NCBI RefSeq assembly: GCF_963676815.1
Contig: NZ_OY781365.1
Span: forward strand, 3,692,501-3,756,500
Direction: 5' to 3'
Source of the DNA: an uncultured Draconibacterium sp.
Lineage (GTDB): Bacteria; Bacteroidota; Bacteroidia; Bacteroidales; Prolixibacteraceae
DNA: 64,000 bases
A model generated the notes under the pieces. The model made no database searches and was not told where the DNA came from. It saw only the letters and a program-made list of their open reading frames with translations. Of the stretch, positions 1-8,549 are shown in pieces (within the stretch, counting starts at the first letter, position 1; the number at the start of each line of letters is the position of its first letter). A program made the translations under genes and the position numbers.

Positions 1-2
1 GG

Positions 3-590
3 CTGGAAGAGCTGGGAAAAAAAACGTATGGGCAGCAATTTCGTTTGTACCCGGAAGATTCAGAAGTGCTTTACACTTTGATTGTTTATGCGATTGAAGA
101 CAAAGAAGTAGCCGAAAAACGAAACCTTGACCTGAAAAAAGGTATTTTGCTAACCGGCCCGATTGGCTGTGGAAAAACAACACTGATGAGCCTGGTGAAA
201 TATTTCTTTCAACACGGAAAACAATACCGGGTAGTATCCACCCGGGACATCAGTTTTGAATTTGAAAAAGAAGGATATAAAGTAATTAACCGTTACAGCA
301 AAAATCCGGTGAACCTGAGTTACTCCAATCCCATTCCGATTATTTATTGTTTTGACGATTTAGGAGTTGAGCAGGTTCAAAAATATTTTGGGAATGAATG
401 CAATGTAATGGGTGAAATCCTGCTAAGTCGCTACGATCTGTTTGTTTCCAAAGGCATTCCTACTCATGTGACAACGAATCTCTCTGCCAGTGAAATAGAA
501 GAAAAATATGGCAACCGAGTCCGCAGCCGTATGCGCGAAATGTTTAACCTGGTGGCATTCGATAAAAACGCAGGAGATAAAAGATTTTGA
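3..590 (+). CDS. DnaC/IstB-like AAA+ ATPase, 5' end outside window
   Basis: The frame is open to the left edge, so the gene starts upstream; the TTG at 45 is only the first possible start inside the window. A Walker A motif GPIGCGKTT lies at about 145-185, a Walker B motif (YCFDDLG) near 350, and a C-terminal sensor stretch (TTNLSASEIEEKYGNRVRSR) matches the DnaC/DnaI/IstB helicase-loader fold. Such ATPases are known in mobile elements as replication or transposition helpers. Here it precedes the transfer operon, so a role in replicating or mobilising the element is likely but inferred. The end at 590 is followed by a long non-coding region. Confidence 0.75.
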   Translation: MEELGKKTYGQQFRLYPEDSEVLYTLIVYAIEDKEVAEKRNLDLKKGILLTGPIGCGKTTLMSLVKYFFQHGKQYRVVSTRDISFEFEKEGYKVINRYSKNPVNLSYSNPIPIIYCFDDLGVEQVQKYFGNECNVMGEILLSRYDLFVSKGIPTHVTTNLSASEIEEKYGNRVRSRMREMFNLVAFDKNAGDKRF

Positions 591-1611
591 AGGTTCTCTT
601 TTTCGGTATTCTCCCGTGCATCGGCACATCATTCTGGTCTGCTGAACCAGCTCTGATCATGATTAGCCATATTTGCTCTCCCGGTGATATCCCGGAATGA
701 TCAGCCTCATTGCACCCCACGGCAAAAGCCGATATTCCGGTCAGTTTTGCTCAATCCATCCCCGGACTTTCCTTACACCAGCCCCGTATTTTCGGCCATC
801 CACCATCCAGCACCAAGCGAAAAACCGGATCCAGGTTTCAGTCAGTCCAGCCCTATTCGCAAAACTTCCCTGCATTCCTGCACTTGCCTTTAGCCAACCC
901 ACTTAATAATTTTGACAGGTATTGAGGTAATTCTCCCGTGCTCAGGCCATTTCCCCTGACGGGCTTCGACACTCCCTAAACCCGTTCGCCCACTCACGGG
1001 AAACGGTCGCTGGTCTCGCCCTTACAGTGAAAAAAGCCTTCTTGGCACCGCACGGAAAGAGCCCTCCTTGCGTTTCACTCCAGTCCTGCACTTTCCTGTA
1101 GCCCGCACACTAACTCTAGCTTAGCCGATTTTAATAGTTTAACAGGTGGAAAAACCAAAAAGAAACCCAAGATCGCCGGCCTCCCCGCAAAAGCCTACGC
1201 CCGGAAAAATGCAAGATCAAGATGAATGCCCCGGATAGAAACTTATCAGGTTGATTTTTTTTGATTAAAAGGTCCCGTGGCAATCTTGCATTTTATCCAC
1301 GGCCGTCAGTAATCCTGGTTTCTTTTCTTTTTTTTTCCTTTTTTCTTTTCTTTTGGGGAAAAGTTATTTTACTATTTAAAAGCAAACAAAAGCATTTAAA
1401 ATTCAATTGTTAATAGCTTTTGCTAATCAGCTTCTTTTCACTCCAAACCCAAATAAATCCTATGTCATAGAAGAAATTTATTTAACCATATACAACACCC
1501 CAGTGGGGTATTACTGGGGTGATACTTCAATTGAAGTCTTCCACATTTGCATGACCGGAAATCTACCAGCAATGGCATTCCGGGAATACATAAACTTAAA
1601 TCGTAACGCAA
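591..1611. other. 1-kb non-coding region upstream of the transfer operon
   Basis: No convincing gene is seen. The first half is GC-rich, with short overlapping open frames of proline- and serine-rich text that look like composition artefacts. Small hairpins occur around 933-962 (TCAGG/CCTGA extended by CCCG/CGGG) and 980-1000 (CCCGT/ACGGG). The phrases at about 875-920 and 1085-1145 resemble each other (CTGCACTT, TAGCC, then GACAGGT or AACAGGT), which suggests a degenerate direct repeat. A pyrimidine tract fills 1320-1355. A perfect hairpin with 9-base arms (CACCCCAGT/ACTGGGGTG, 1496-1504 and 1513-1521) lies in the leader of the first transfer gene. Confidence 0.6.
1206..1302. repeat. Inverted repeat sharing its core with the oriT-like region
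   Basis: AAAATGCAAGAT (1206-1217) is exactly inverted as ATCTTGCATTTT (1283-1294), separated by 65 bases. The right arm sits in the loop of a second perfect stem, CCGTGG (1275-1280) with CCACGG (1297-1302). The core AATGCAAGAT and its inverted partner ATCTTGC both recur in the block at 13187-13292. A binding site for an element-encoded DNA-binding protein is a reasonable inference. Confidence 0.55.
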
Positions 1612-1974
1612 ATGTTTGGAATCGACAAAATCACCTGGTCAACATTTTTATTGATTATCTCTCTGTGCCTGGGAGCATGGTATTTTTTGTTACTGGCTTA
1701 TTGCTGGTCAAAGTCAAAACAAAAAGCAAAAGAGCAGCACTTTGAGACAGGTGCTTCCGAAAATACTTCTTGTGAGGGATTTCAGCCCATTGCCGTTTAT
1801 GCCAATGATTTTCCATCAAAGATTTTACCTGTAAATCCGGTAGAGAACCAGCCTGTTGGCGCATGTATGTATGAAGAAACGGGCATGGATGAAGGCATGG
1901 CACTGGACCATTTTACCCACAAGAACAATCCGGTTCTGGCGGCAAAAATCGACGAATATCAATATCAGCAATAA
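1612..1974 (+). CDS. Small membrane protein at the head of the tra operon
   Basis: This 120-residue protein has one clear N-terminal membrane segment (about residues 8-32, rich in F, L, I and W), then a basic stretch (KSKQKAKEQ) and a soluble acidic tail. The pattern fits a bitopic inner-membrane protein with a cytoplasmic tail. It ends 20 bases before the TraE-like gene and shares its orientation, so it probably belongs to the transfer operon. I do not recognise the family. An overlapping open frame at 1407-1745 in another phase has a TTG start and no recognisable domain, so this frame was preferred. Confidence 0.55.
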   Translation: MFGIDKITWSTFLLIISLCLGAWYFLLLAYCWSKSKQKAKEQHFETGASENTSCEGFQPIAVYANDFPSKILPVNPVENQPVGACMYEETGMDEGMALDHFTHKNNPVLAAKIDEYQYQQ

Positions 1975-1994
1975 TCCATTTAAAATTTAAAATT

Positions 1995-2309
1995 ATGAGA
2001 AAACAAATGCATGCGATTTATCGCAGGGGCATGGCAGCGATAGCCATGCTGGTTTTAGGAGTGTATAATGCAATGGCACAAAGTTCAGCAGGAATCGACC
2101 AGGCTACCACGGAAGTGAATTCTTATGTGGATCCGGTGGCTAACCTGATCATAGCCATCGGAGCAGTAGTGGGCCTGATCGGCGGTGTGCGTGTCTACAT
2201 CAAATGGCAGAGTGGGGACCAGGATACCCAAAAGGCAATAATGGGCTGGTTTGGAGCCTGTCTGTTCCTGATACTGGTTGGTGTAGTAATCCGCTCATTC
2301 TTTGCTTAA
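1995..2309 (+). CDS. traE: Conjugative transfer protein TraE (DUF4134)
   Basis: This 104-residue protein has a signal-like N-terminus (cleavage likely after NAMAQ) and two further hydrophobic segments (about residues 48-67 and 84-102) separated by a KWQSGDQDTQ loop, the typical DUF4134 layout. In CTnDOT-type elements TraE is a small inner-membrane part of the mating-pore apparatus, comparable to VirB2/VirB3-sized components. It is followed by the TraF-like and TraG genes in the standard order. Length and order both agree with the family. Confidence 0.85.
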   Translation: MRKQMHAIYRRGMAAIAMLVLGVYNAMAQSSAGIDQATTEVNSYVDPVANLIIAIGAVVGLIGGVRVYIKWQSGDQDTQKAIMGWFGACLFLILVGVVIRSFFA

Positions 2310-2412
2310 CGGTCCATCCGTCAAAAGCCGGACAAGTTAACCGCGATGTTAAATGAGGAACGACAGTGCTTCGTTCCTCACTTTTTCTCAAACATCTAAT
2401 TCTAATAAGAAA

Positions 2413-2706
2413 ATGAAAACGTACACCATCCAAAAAATAGATACCAACCTTTACATCAAAGGATTTTCCGGGCAGCTGGTTTACCTGGCCCTTTACGGAA
2501 TCCTTGCCGCACTCATTCTCTTTGTAATCCTTTATATCGCTGTAGGAACTTTTGTGTCAGTAGTCGTTTGTGTGCCTGCTTTTTTTGCCTGGCTCTACCG
2601 GCTGAATCGTATCCAGAAAAACTACGGGCACCGGGGCTGGTACAAGAAGCGTATTGCCCGCCAGCTCCCTGAGTTTATCACCATCAAACAACGCATTTAT
2701 CAGTAG
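2413..2706 (+). CDS. traF: Conjugative transfer protein TraF (DUF4133)
   Basis: This 97-residue protein has two adjacent membrane segments (about residues 20-62), then a basic C-terminus ending KKRIARQLPEFITIKQRIYQ, as in DUF4133/TraF. I chose the ATG at 2413 (MKTYTIQKIDTN) over an in-frame ATG at 2353, because the extra 20 residues are polar, run through the intergenic leader and are not family-like. The stop is only 4 bases before the TraG start, so the two are probably translationally coupled. TraF is an inner-membrane component of the mating-pair apparatus. Confidence 0.8.
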   Translation: MKTYTIQKIDTNLYIKGFSGQLVYLALYGILAALILFVILYIAVGTFVSVVVCVPAFFAWLYRLNRIQKNYGHRGWYKKRIARQLPEFITIKQRIYQ

Positions 2707-2710
2707 TAAC

Positions 2711-5125
2711 ATGAGAGTAAAACCAATACAAATAAGCCTGCCTGTACTGGGGTTTGATGGAGATATCCTGATCTCCAATAACCTGGATATGGGATTCGGA
2801 CTGCGATTATTTTTACCGGAGTTGTTGTCTTGCAGCACGGAAAAATTATACATGCTTCACGATACCTTTCAGCGGGTAGTAAATATCCTTCCGGAAAATA
2901 CCCTGCTTCATAAGCAGGACTTCTTTTTCCCCGAAGAATTTTCTACAAATTACGAAACTGCGTTGAAGAATAAATCAACGTTGAGTGGAAACTATTTGAA
3001 GCATTTTCAGGGGAGAAACTATCTGAAACATGAATGCTATCTCTATGTCAGTTTGCTTAATACCGGCCTTTTGAAAAACTACCTGGGCTCTTCGTTGATT
3101 TTTTCAAGAAAAGCAAGACTGGAAGAAGCCCGGTTACAGGAAAAGATTCGGGAACTGCAGACCAACCTGGCCTCGATCTTCCGTCAGGCAGGAATAGAAA
3201 GCATACCGATAACCAGAGAACAAGCCGTGGGGACAGCCACGGAAATTGGCCTGATTGAACGCTATCTGACCTTGAACTTCAGGGAAGGACAGCCTCTGCT
3301 GGGAGGAATTGATTTCCGGGACAGGTTAAGGGTAATGGACCGCTTTGTGGAAATTCTGAGTCTGAGTGACCATTCGCACTTGCCATCAGAAGTACGCCCC
3401 ACCAGCGGCCATCCCCGGACCGGGCTGCCTGTTTCGATGGTTTATCCGTTGAGCTGGCACCTGCCATATTCACATATTACCAACCAGTTTATTTATGTGC
3501 CGGGACAGCAGGAAGTAAAAGCCGGACTGGAAGGCGATTACAAAAAGATCTACAGCCTGTCAAAATTTTCCTCAGAGAACAAGATCAATGCCGGCCTGAT
3601 CGAAAACTTTCTGGATACAGTACAAGCCTCGGGAGAGAAGATCGTTAAGACCCACTTTAATGTGACACTGCTGGATACTTCGATCTCAAATTTGAAGAAA
3701 ATCAAAAGCGAAACGGCCACCGCTTTTTCGCTGATGAACTGTTTTCCTTACCAGCATACTTTTGATCTGCCGTTTTTGTTTTTTGCCGGGTTGCCTTTCA
3801 GTACTCAGCTACCCGAAACAGAACTATTTTTGACGCAGGTACCGCAAGCCTGCTGTTTGACCAATTTTGAAGGCGCGGTCAAGAACACAGATTCTACGTT
3901 TACTATTCACTTGTCGGATCGGATGGAAGGCTGCCCGGTAAAAATTGACCTGTCGGATGAGCCCATGAAAAAGCACCTGATCCATAACCGCAACAAAATT
4001 ATTATCGGCGGATCGGGATCCGGAAAATCCTTTTTTACCAATCACCTGTTGCGGCAGTATGCCGAAAGTAAAAACTGCCATGTTGTATTACTGGATGTGG
4101 GGCGTAGCTATGAGATACTGACCCGTTACCTGGACGAACGACTAAAGGAAAAAGGCGGGGCCAGAATGATTGAGTTCTCAGAAACCAATCCCATTTCCTT
4201 TAATCCTTTTGTGGTGGATGGTTCACCGGACCTGGAACGCCGGCAAACCATTCTGTCGGTTATTTACACCATTTACAAAGAGCAGCTTACCGAAATGGAA
4301 AAGGATGTCATTGCCTTTTCTGTCAACCGCTATTTTGAGACAAAACGCCAAAAGAAACGCTCGTTTAACGACTACTTCGAGTTTTGCAAGGAGATCATTC
4401 CACGGTTGGCCGAAGAAGAATCCATTGAGTTTAATAGCAATGAATTTTTCTTTATTCTCAGTAAATACTACGAAGGAGGAGAATACGATTACCTGTTAAA
4501 TAAACCCATGCAAACCGATGAGTTTTTCTCCTGTCCGTTTCTGGTGTTCGAGCTGGATGCCATAAAAGACCATCCGGTTATTTTTCCGGTAGCCACGCTG
4601 ATCATCATGGATATTTTTCTGCAGAAGATGCGGAAGCTAAAAGGTACCCGAAAAGTTATCTGTTTGGAAGAAGCCTGGAAAGCCATCGCCACACCACAAA
4701 TGGCAGATTATCTAAAGTATTTTTTCAAAACCATTCGTAAATTCTTTGGAGAAGCGATGGTGGTAACACAGGAAGTGGATGATGTGATTTCATCGCCCAT
4801 TATCCGTGATGCCATTATCAACAATGCCGATACCCGGATTCTGCTGGACATGGGCAAGTTCAAAAACAAGTTCGATGAAATCAGTCGTTTTCTGGGATTG
4901 AATAATTTCCAAAAAGAACAAATCCTGTCGATCAATAAAAATCTTCCATCCAACCGAAAATTTAAGGAGGTATTTATCTCGCTGGGAGAATATTCACGGG
5001 TGTTTGCCCTTGAAGTAAGCCGGGCCGAATACTACTGTTACACCACCGAACAAACCGAAAAGGAACAAGTGCTGGAACAACTGATCAAAGACCAATCCAT
5101 TCTTGAGATCTTAAAACAAATGTAA
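2711..5125 (+). CDS. traG: TraG, VirB4-type conjugation ATPase
   Basis: This 804-residue cytoplasmic ATPase powers assembly of the type IV secretion channel. The Walker A motif GGSGSGKS lies at residues 433-440. The Walker B region (KVICLEEAWKA) has its acidic pair at 653-654, followed by the RKFFGEAMVVTQEVDD stretch typical of VirB4/TraG proteins. The start is the ATG at 2711 (MRVKPIQISLP), which follows the TraF stop; an upstream TTG in frame would overlap TraF. Length is normal for the CTnDOT TraG family, and both the N-terminal domain and the C-terminal motor domain are intact. Confidence 0.9.
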   Translation: MRVKPIQISLPVLGFDGDILISNNLDMGFGLRLFLPELLSCSTEKLYMLHDTFQRVVNILPENTLLHKQDFFFPEEFSTNYETALKNKSTLSGNYLKHFQGRNYLKHECYLYVSLLNTGLLKNYLGSSLIFSRKARLEEARLQEKIRELQTNLASIFRQAGIESIPITREQAVGTATEIGLIERYLTLNFREGQPLLGGIDFRDRLRVMDRFVEILSLSDHSHLPSEVRPTSGHPRTGLPVSMVYPLSWHLPYSHITNQFIYVPGQQEVKAGLEGDYKKIYSLSKFSSENKINAGLIENFLDTVQASGEKIVKTHFNVTLLDTSISNLKKIKSETATAFSLMNCFPYQHTFDLPFLFFAGLPFSTQLPETELFLTQVPQACCLTNFEGAVKNTDSTFTIHLSDRMEGCPVKIDLSDEPMKKHLIHNRNKIIIGGSGSGKSFFTNHLLRQYAESKNCHVVLLDVGRSYEILTRYLDERLKEKGGARMIEFSETNPISFNPFVVDGSPDLERRQTILSVIYTIYKEQLTEMEKDVIAFSVNRYFETKRQKKRSFNDYFEFCKEIIPRLAEEESIEFNSNEFFFILSKYYEGGEYDYLLNKPMQTDEFFSCPFLVFELDAIKDHPVIFPVATLIIMDIFLQKMRKLKGTRKVICLEEAWKAIATPQMADYLKYFFKTIRKFFGEAMVVTQEVDDVISSPIIRDAIINNADTRILLDMGKFKNKFDEISRFLGLNNFQKEQILSINKNLPSNRKFKEVFISLGEYSRVFALEVSRAEYYCYTTEQTEKEQVLEQLIKDQSILEILKQM

Positions 5126-5146
5126 AACCATAAAAACAGAAAGAGC

Positions 5147-5791
5147 ATGAAAAATTTAATCGTATTCATTTTAATTGTCATTCTTGCAGCAGCTGCAAAT
5201 ACAAGCAAAGCCCAGACGCCGGTAACGGATGTGGGAGCCGGAATACAACGCGAAGCCCTCTGGACAGAGGAAGAAGGAATCCTTTCCAAAATCAACCTGT
5301 ATAATGTGCTGATCAAAGCTCTAAACGGAGATATCAAAGGGCTGACCGGAGAGATATTAGGAATCGATCAAAAAATGCTGGAAAGCCTGGAAAAGGTTTC
5401 CCTGCTGATTAAAGACTACAAGCGTATAAAGGAAACCAAAGACATCCTGCAGCAGATCATTGCTATCTATACCGAAAAGGTACCGCTCTTAGTTCAGGAC
5501 GGAAATTTTACCACCCAACAGGCGGCTGCCATTGTGCAGAGCTTTGACCTGATACTGGATGACAGCAAGGCATTGGTTACGTCCATTCTAAATATCATCG
5601 TAAAGGACAACCTGTTTATGATGGATGATAAACAGCGTTACGATGCCATTAACGGAATCTACCTGAGTGTAAAACAACACTACGGAACCATCTGCTACCT
5701 GCACAACAAATTGATGTATGCTTCCTATTTGAAAAGCTATGACAGCGGCGACCTGGAAGGATTTGCCATGTATTACAGCCTGTATAACTAA
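5147..5791 (+). CDS. Secreted conjugation-operon protein, TraI-position (DUF4141-like)
   Basis: This 214-residue protein has a clear signal peptide (MKNLIVFILIVILAAAANTSKAQ), then a mostly helical body with heptad-like leucine and isoleucine spacing (about residues 35-120). It sits 21 bases after traG, where CTnDOT elements carry TraH/TraI. Its size and signal peptide fit a periplasmic TraI (DUF4141)-like component, but I did not find a diagnostic motif, so the family is inferred from position and architecture. It is followed 14 bases later by another exported protein. Confidence 0.55.
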   Translation: MKNLIVFILIVILAAAANTSKAQTPVTDVGAGIQREALWTEEEGILSKINLYNVLIKALNGDIKGLTGEILGIDQKMLESLEKVSLLIKDYKRIKETKDILQQIIAIYTEKVPLLVQDGNFTTQQAAAIVQSFDLILDDSKALVTSILNIIVKDNLFMMDDKQRYDAINGIYLSVKQHYGTICYLHNKLMYASYLKSYDSGDLEGFAMYYSLYN

Positions 5792-5805
5792 TTCAACGAA
5801 AAACG

Positions 5806-6516
5806 ATGAAAAGATTATTCCAATTGCTTATAATGGTTCTGCTGCTTTTTGCTGCAACAGAACAGTCAAAAGCACAACTTATTGAAATCAAACCCTGGCA
5901 CGGTTACTACCCTGAAATGGAAGGAACCTATCCGCTGACTTTTATTGCTTTTACCGGCTGGCTGATACCTATACCTCATGTTTTTGTACGCACCTGGCCC
6001 ACACATTACTATGTGGAATTGGGGGCACTGCCGGTCACCGATGCAGGAGAAATTGCCGGAGAGCTAAAAACCGGTCTTTTACGATTGGTCGCCAAAGCTA
6101 TCGAACGTAGCCAGATGAAAGGCAGACAGGAAGAAACTGAAGGTATAAAAGTCAATACGGACTTTACCCAACAGATAAATGATAAATTATTTGATGCCCG
6201 CTCGGATGAACTAGGTGATATCTATAAGCTGGCAGCACAGTTTCTCAAACTCTATCAAAAAGTGAATAAGCTGGGGAGCCTTAAAAACTCAGCCAAAATT
6301 CATTCGATCTACGAGAAGGAAGCAGATCAGCTATTAATGCAGTTTATAATGGTCAACCTGTTTCAGACCGACCATGGAAGCAAGCTGGATGCTTTTACCT
6401 GCATCAGCAGGGAGATGTGGAACCTACTGGGAGAGCTGGATTATACCCATGGCAAACTGCTCTTTTTTAACAGCTACAACAGCCAACCACTGAGCTATTC
6501 CTTTTTAAGCAAATAA
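5806..6516 (+). CDS. Secreted conjugation-operon protein of unknown family
   Basis: This 236-residue protein has a signal peptide (MKRLFQLLIMVLLLFAATEQSKAQ). After a W/Y/P-rich stretch (PWHGYYPEMEGTYPLTFIAFTGWLIPIPHVFVRTWPTH-like, residues about 28-67), which may include a short membrane-associating segment, the rest is helical. It lies between the TraI-position gene and traJ in the same operon. I do not recognise it from the classical CTnDOT set. An envelope-facing accessory of the mating pore is the simplest reading. Confidence 0.5.
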   Translation: MKRLFQLLIMVLLLFAATEQSKAQLIEIKPWHGYYPEMEGTYPLTFIAFTGWLIPIPHVFVRTWPTHYYVELGALPVTDAGEIAGELKTGLLRLVAKAIERSQMKGRQEETEGIKVNTDFTQQINDKLFDARSDELGDIYKLAAQFLKLYQKVNKLGSLKNSAKIHSIYEKEADQLLMQFIMVNLFQTDHGSKLDAFTCISREMWNLLGELDYTHGKLLFFNSYNSQPLSYSFLSK

Positions 6517-6541
6517 ACATTTAACTGCAAACAAATCAGTT

Positions 6542-7492
6542 ATGATATTACAAGTAATTACAACTAATGATTTTTTCGCATTTACCGATACACTGGTAGA
6601 CTCCGGTGTTAATCATGCCCGAATTCTTGTGGATATGGCAAGAGCCATTGGCGGGATTGCTGCCTTTTTCTATATCTCCAAACGGATATACGAGCAACTG
6701 ATCGCAGACAATCCGGTATCCATTTTGCCTTTGCTACGACCTTTTGCACTGGTGCTGGTGATCACCTTCTGGGGGCCTTTTGTGAATCTGCTTTTGGCAC
6801 CCACAAAAGGATTGACCCATTTATCGGAAGCCGTGTATGCCGATAAAAAGCACATCGTAAAAGAGCGGCTGGAAGACAAGCAGCAGGCTATTCTAAGCAC
6901 TGATCTTCCCCTGTTTTATGAGAATGAAGAAAAGGAAGCTGATCTCTGGGACAAAGGGGTGAACCTGATCCTGACCACTTACAATATATTTAGTGGAAGG
7001 GCCATTCAAAACCAAATCAACTTTTATATAATGGATGCCACCCGGCAACTGTTGGAATCCTTTTTTGAAGTGTTGGTTTACCTGATTGCTTTTCTGCGTA
7101 CTGTGTTTTGTGTGTTACTGGTAATCTTTGGTCCGCTGGTCTTTGCCCTGTCCATTTTTGATGGTTTTCAGGACAATTACCTGCAATGGATCGCGCGGTT
7201 TATCAATGTCAACCTGTATCTGCCCATTGCCCTGCTGATCCTCTCCATTGTGCAGGAGATCCTGATTTATGTACTGGAAATGGAAATTGCCCAGATCAAT
7301 TCCATGCTGATCTATGAGCCCAAACTATTTTTTGTTTCCAACCTGATCGTTCCCGTTTGTGGAATTATTGGAATGGCCATGGTTCCTAAAATTTCATCAT
7401 GGATCATCCATGCCTCGGGAACAAATTCCGGAGGAGGAAGACTTGTGCGCACTGCGGCAGTGATGGCAATTACCAAAGGGGCAATGAAGTAG
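6542..7492 (+). CDS. traJ: Conjugative transfer protein TraJ
   Basis: This 316-residue polytopic inner-membrane protein carries the TraJ-family stretch ARAIGGIAAFFYISKRIYEQL near residues 30-52. Further hydrophobic segments lie at about 65-85, 175-210, 220-245 and 262-285, and it ends in a glycine-rich tail (TNSGGGRL). In CTnDOT-type systems TraJ is a VirB6-like channel component. Position (before TraK) and size both match. It is separated from traK by about 86 bases, the largest gap inside the operon. Confidence 0.85.
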   Translation: MILQVITTNDFFAFTDTLVDSGVNHARILVDMARAIGGIAAFFYISKRIYEQLIADNPVSILPLLRPFALVLVITFWGPFVNLLLAPTKGLTHLSEAVYADKKHIVKERLEDKQQAILSTDLPLFYENEEKEADLWDKGVNLILTTYNIFSGRAIQNQINFYIMDATRQLLESFFEVLVYLIAFLRTVFCVLLVIFGPLVFALSIFDGFQDNYLQWIARFINVNLYLPIALLILSIVQEILIYVLEMEIAQINSMLIYEPKLFFVSNLIVPVCGIIGMAMVPKISSWIIHASGTNSGGGRLVRTAAVMAITKGAMK

Positions 7493-7578
7493 CAGGCAAC
7501 TGCCTTCTAAGTAGTCGGTCAACAACCTTGAAAAGATAATCAATAAAGAGTACTTAAAATCTCAATACTGAAAAAGAA

Positions 7579-8205
7579 ATGCATAAACAATTTGATATAC
7601 AACGTAAGTTCCGCTTTATCGTTTATGTGCTGGTGCTGATCAGTCTCTCGCTGATGGGGGTGAGCAGTTACATCTACTATGAGTCGGTGCAGCTGGTAGA
7701 ACTTTCCAAAGAGAAAATCTATGTGCTTGATAACGGTAAATCTCTGCTGGTCGCTCTTCGGGAAGATATCAGTGAAAACAGGGACGCGGAGGCCAGAGAT
7801 CATGTAAAACGTTTTCATGAGCTGTTTTTTACCCTCGAACCCGATAAAACCTACATTAAAAACAACGTCAGGGAAGCCTTGTATCTGGCTGATCGGAGTG
7901 CCATGGAGCAATACCAGGCTTTTAAGGAGAATAATCTGTATAACCAGGTGATCGCTTCTGATATCAGCATGACCCTGCAGACCGATTCAATAAGGCTGGA
8001 TTTTTCAGCTTATCCTTATCGTTTCACATTTATCGGGAAGCAGAAGATCGTTCGTAAATCCAACATCACGATCCGCAGCTTAAAGACCTCCGGTTACCTG
8101 AGAAACATCTCCCGGACAGACAATAATCCCCATGGTTTTCTGATGGAAAACTGGCGGATCGATGAAAACAAAGACCTGGAAAGCATCCGTAGAAAATCAT
8201 TCTAA
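7579..8205 (+). CDS. traK: Conjugative transfer protein TraK
   Basis: This 208-residue protein has one N-terminal membrane anchor (about residues 12-32) and a periplasmic domain. The body matches the TraK family: a region after the anchor with YYESVQLVE and YVLDNGKSL, and a C-terminal strand-rich part with TIRSLKTSGYLRNISRTDNNPHGF. TraK is a VirB8-like scaffold of the mating pore. Order TraJ-TraK-(TraL)-TraM-TraN is kept here. The start ATG at 7579 leads directly into the cytoplasmic stub MHKQFDIQRKFR. Confidence 0.85.
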   Translation: MHKQFDIQRKFRFIVYVLVLISLSLMGVSSYIYYESVQLVELSKEKIYVLDNGKSLLVALREDISENRDAEARDHVKRFHELFFTLEPDKTYIKNNVREALYLADRSAMEQYQAFKENNLYNQVIASDISMTLQTDSIRLDFSAYPYRFTFIGKQKIVRKSNITIRSLKTSGYLRNISRTDNNPHGFLMENWRIDENKDLESIRRKSF

Positions 8206-8216
8206 CAGCTAATACT

Positions 8217-8549
8217 ATGAATAATAAAAACAAGATTCAACACCCGAAAGATGTCAGCCGTTTTACCCGCTGGGTACACGAATTGGACGATAAAGACAAA
8301 AACCTTGATCCTTTAAAACGAAAAAGCAAATGGATATTGATAACAGCTTTTCTGTTTGCCCTATTCGCCATCTCGTTTATCTGGTTCCCGACCGGGAATG
8401 TAAAGCCGCAGAAGGTGGAAGCACCATTGGCCGGACCAATAATCAATGCACCAACAAACAGCGGTAGCTCCGCTTTTGAGTTACCCGTGGATTCATTTGA
8501 AAACCAATTAAAATCGTACATCAATGAAGAAAATTTTGATAAAGAATAA
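8217..8549 (+). CDS. Small single-span protein in the TraL position
   Basis: This 110-residue protein has a polar N-terminus, one membrane span (about residues 41-58) and a short periplasmic tail. It lies between traK and traM and overlaps traM by 26 bases, implying coupled translation. CTnDOT has a similarly sized single-span TraL (DUF3989) here, but the sequence is too short to assign the family by eye. A structural partner of TraM is likely. Confidence 0.6.
   Translation: MNNKNKIQHPKDVSRFTRWVHELDDKDKNLDPLKRKSKWILITAFLFALFAISFIWFPTGNVKPQKVEAPLAGPIINAPTNSGSSAFELPVDSFENQLKSYINEENFDKE

Noticed and set aside
684..925. Three overlapping plus-strand open frames of about 70 residues
   Set aside because: They cover the same GC-rich bases in different frames, have proline/serine-rich text without any motif and no ribosome-binding site; composition explains them.
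1407..1745. Open frame with TTG start upstream of the tra operon
   Set aside because: It overlaps the better candidate at 1612-1974 in another frame, starts with TTG and shows no recognisable feature.
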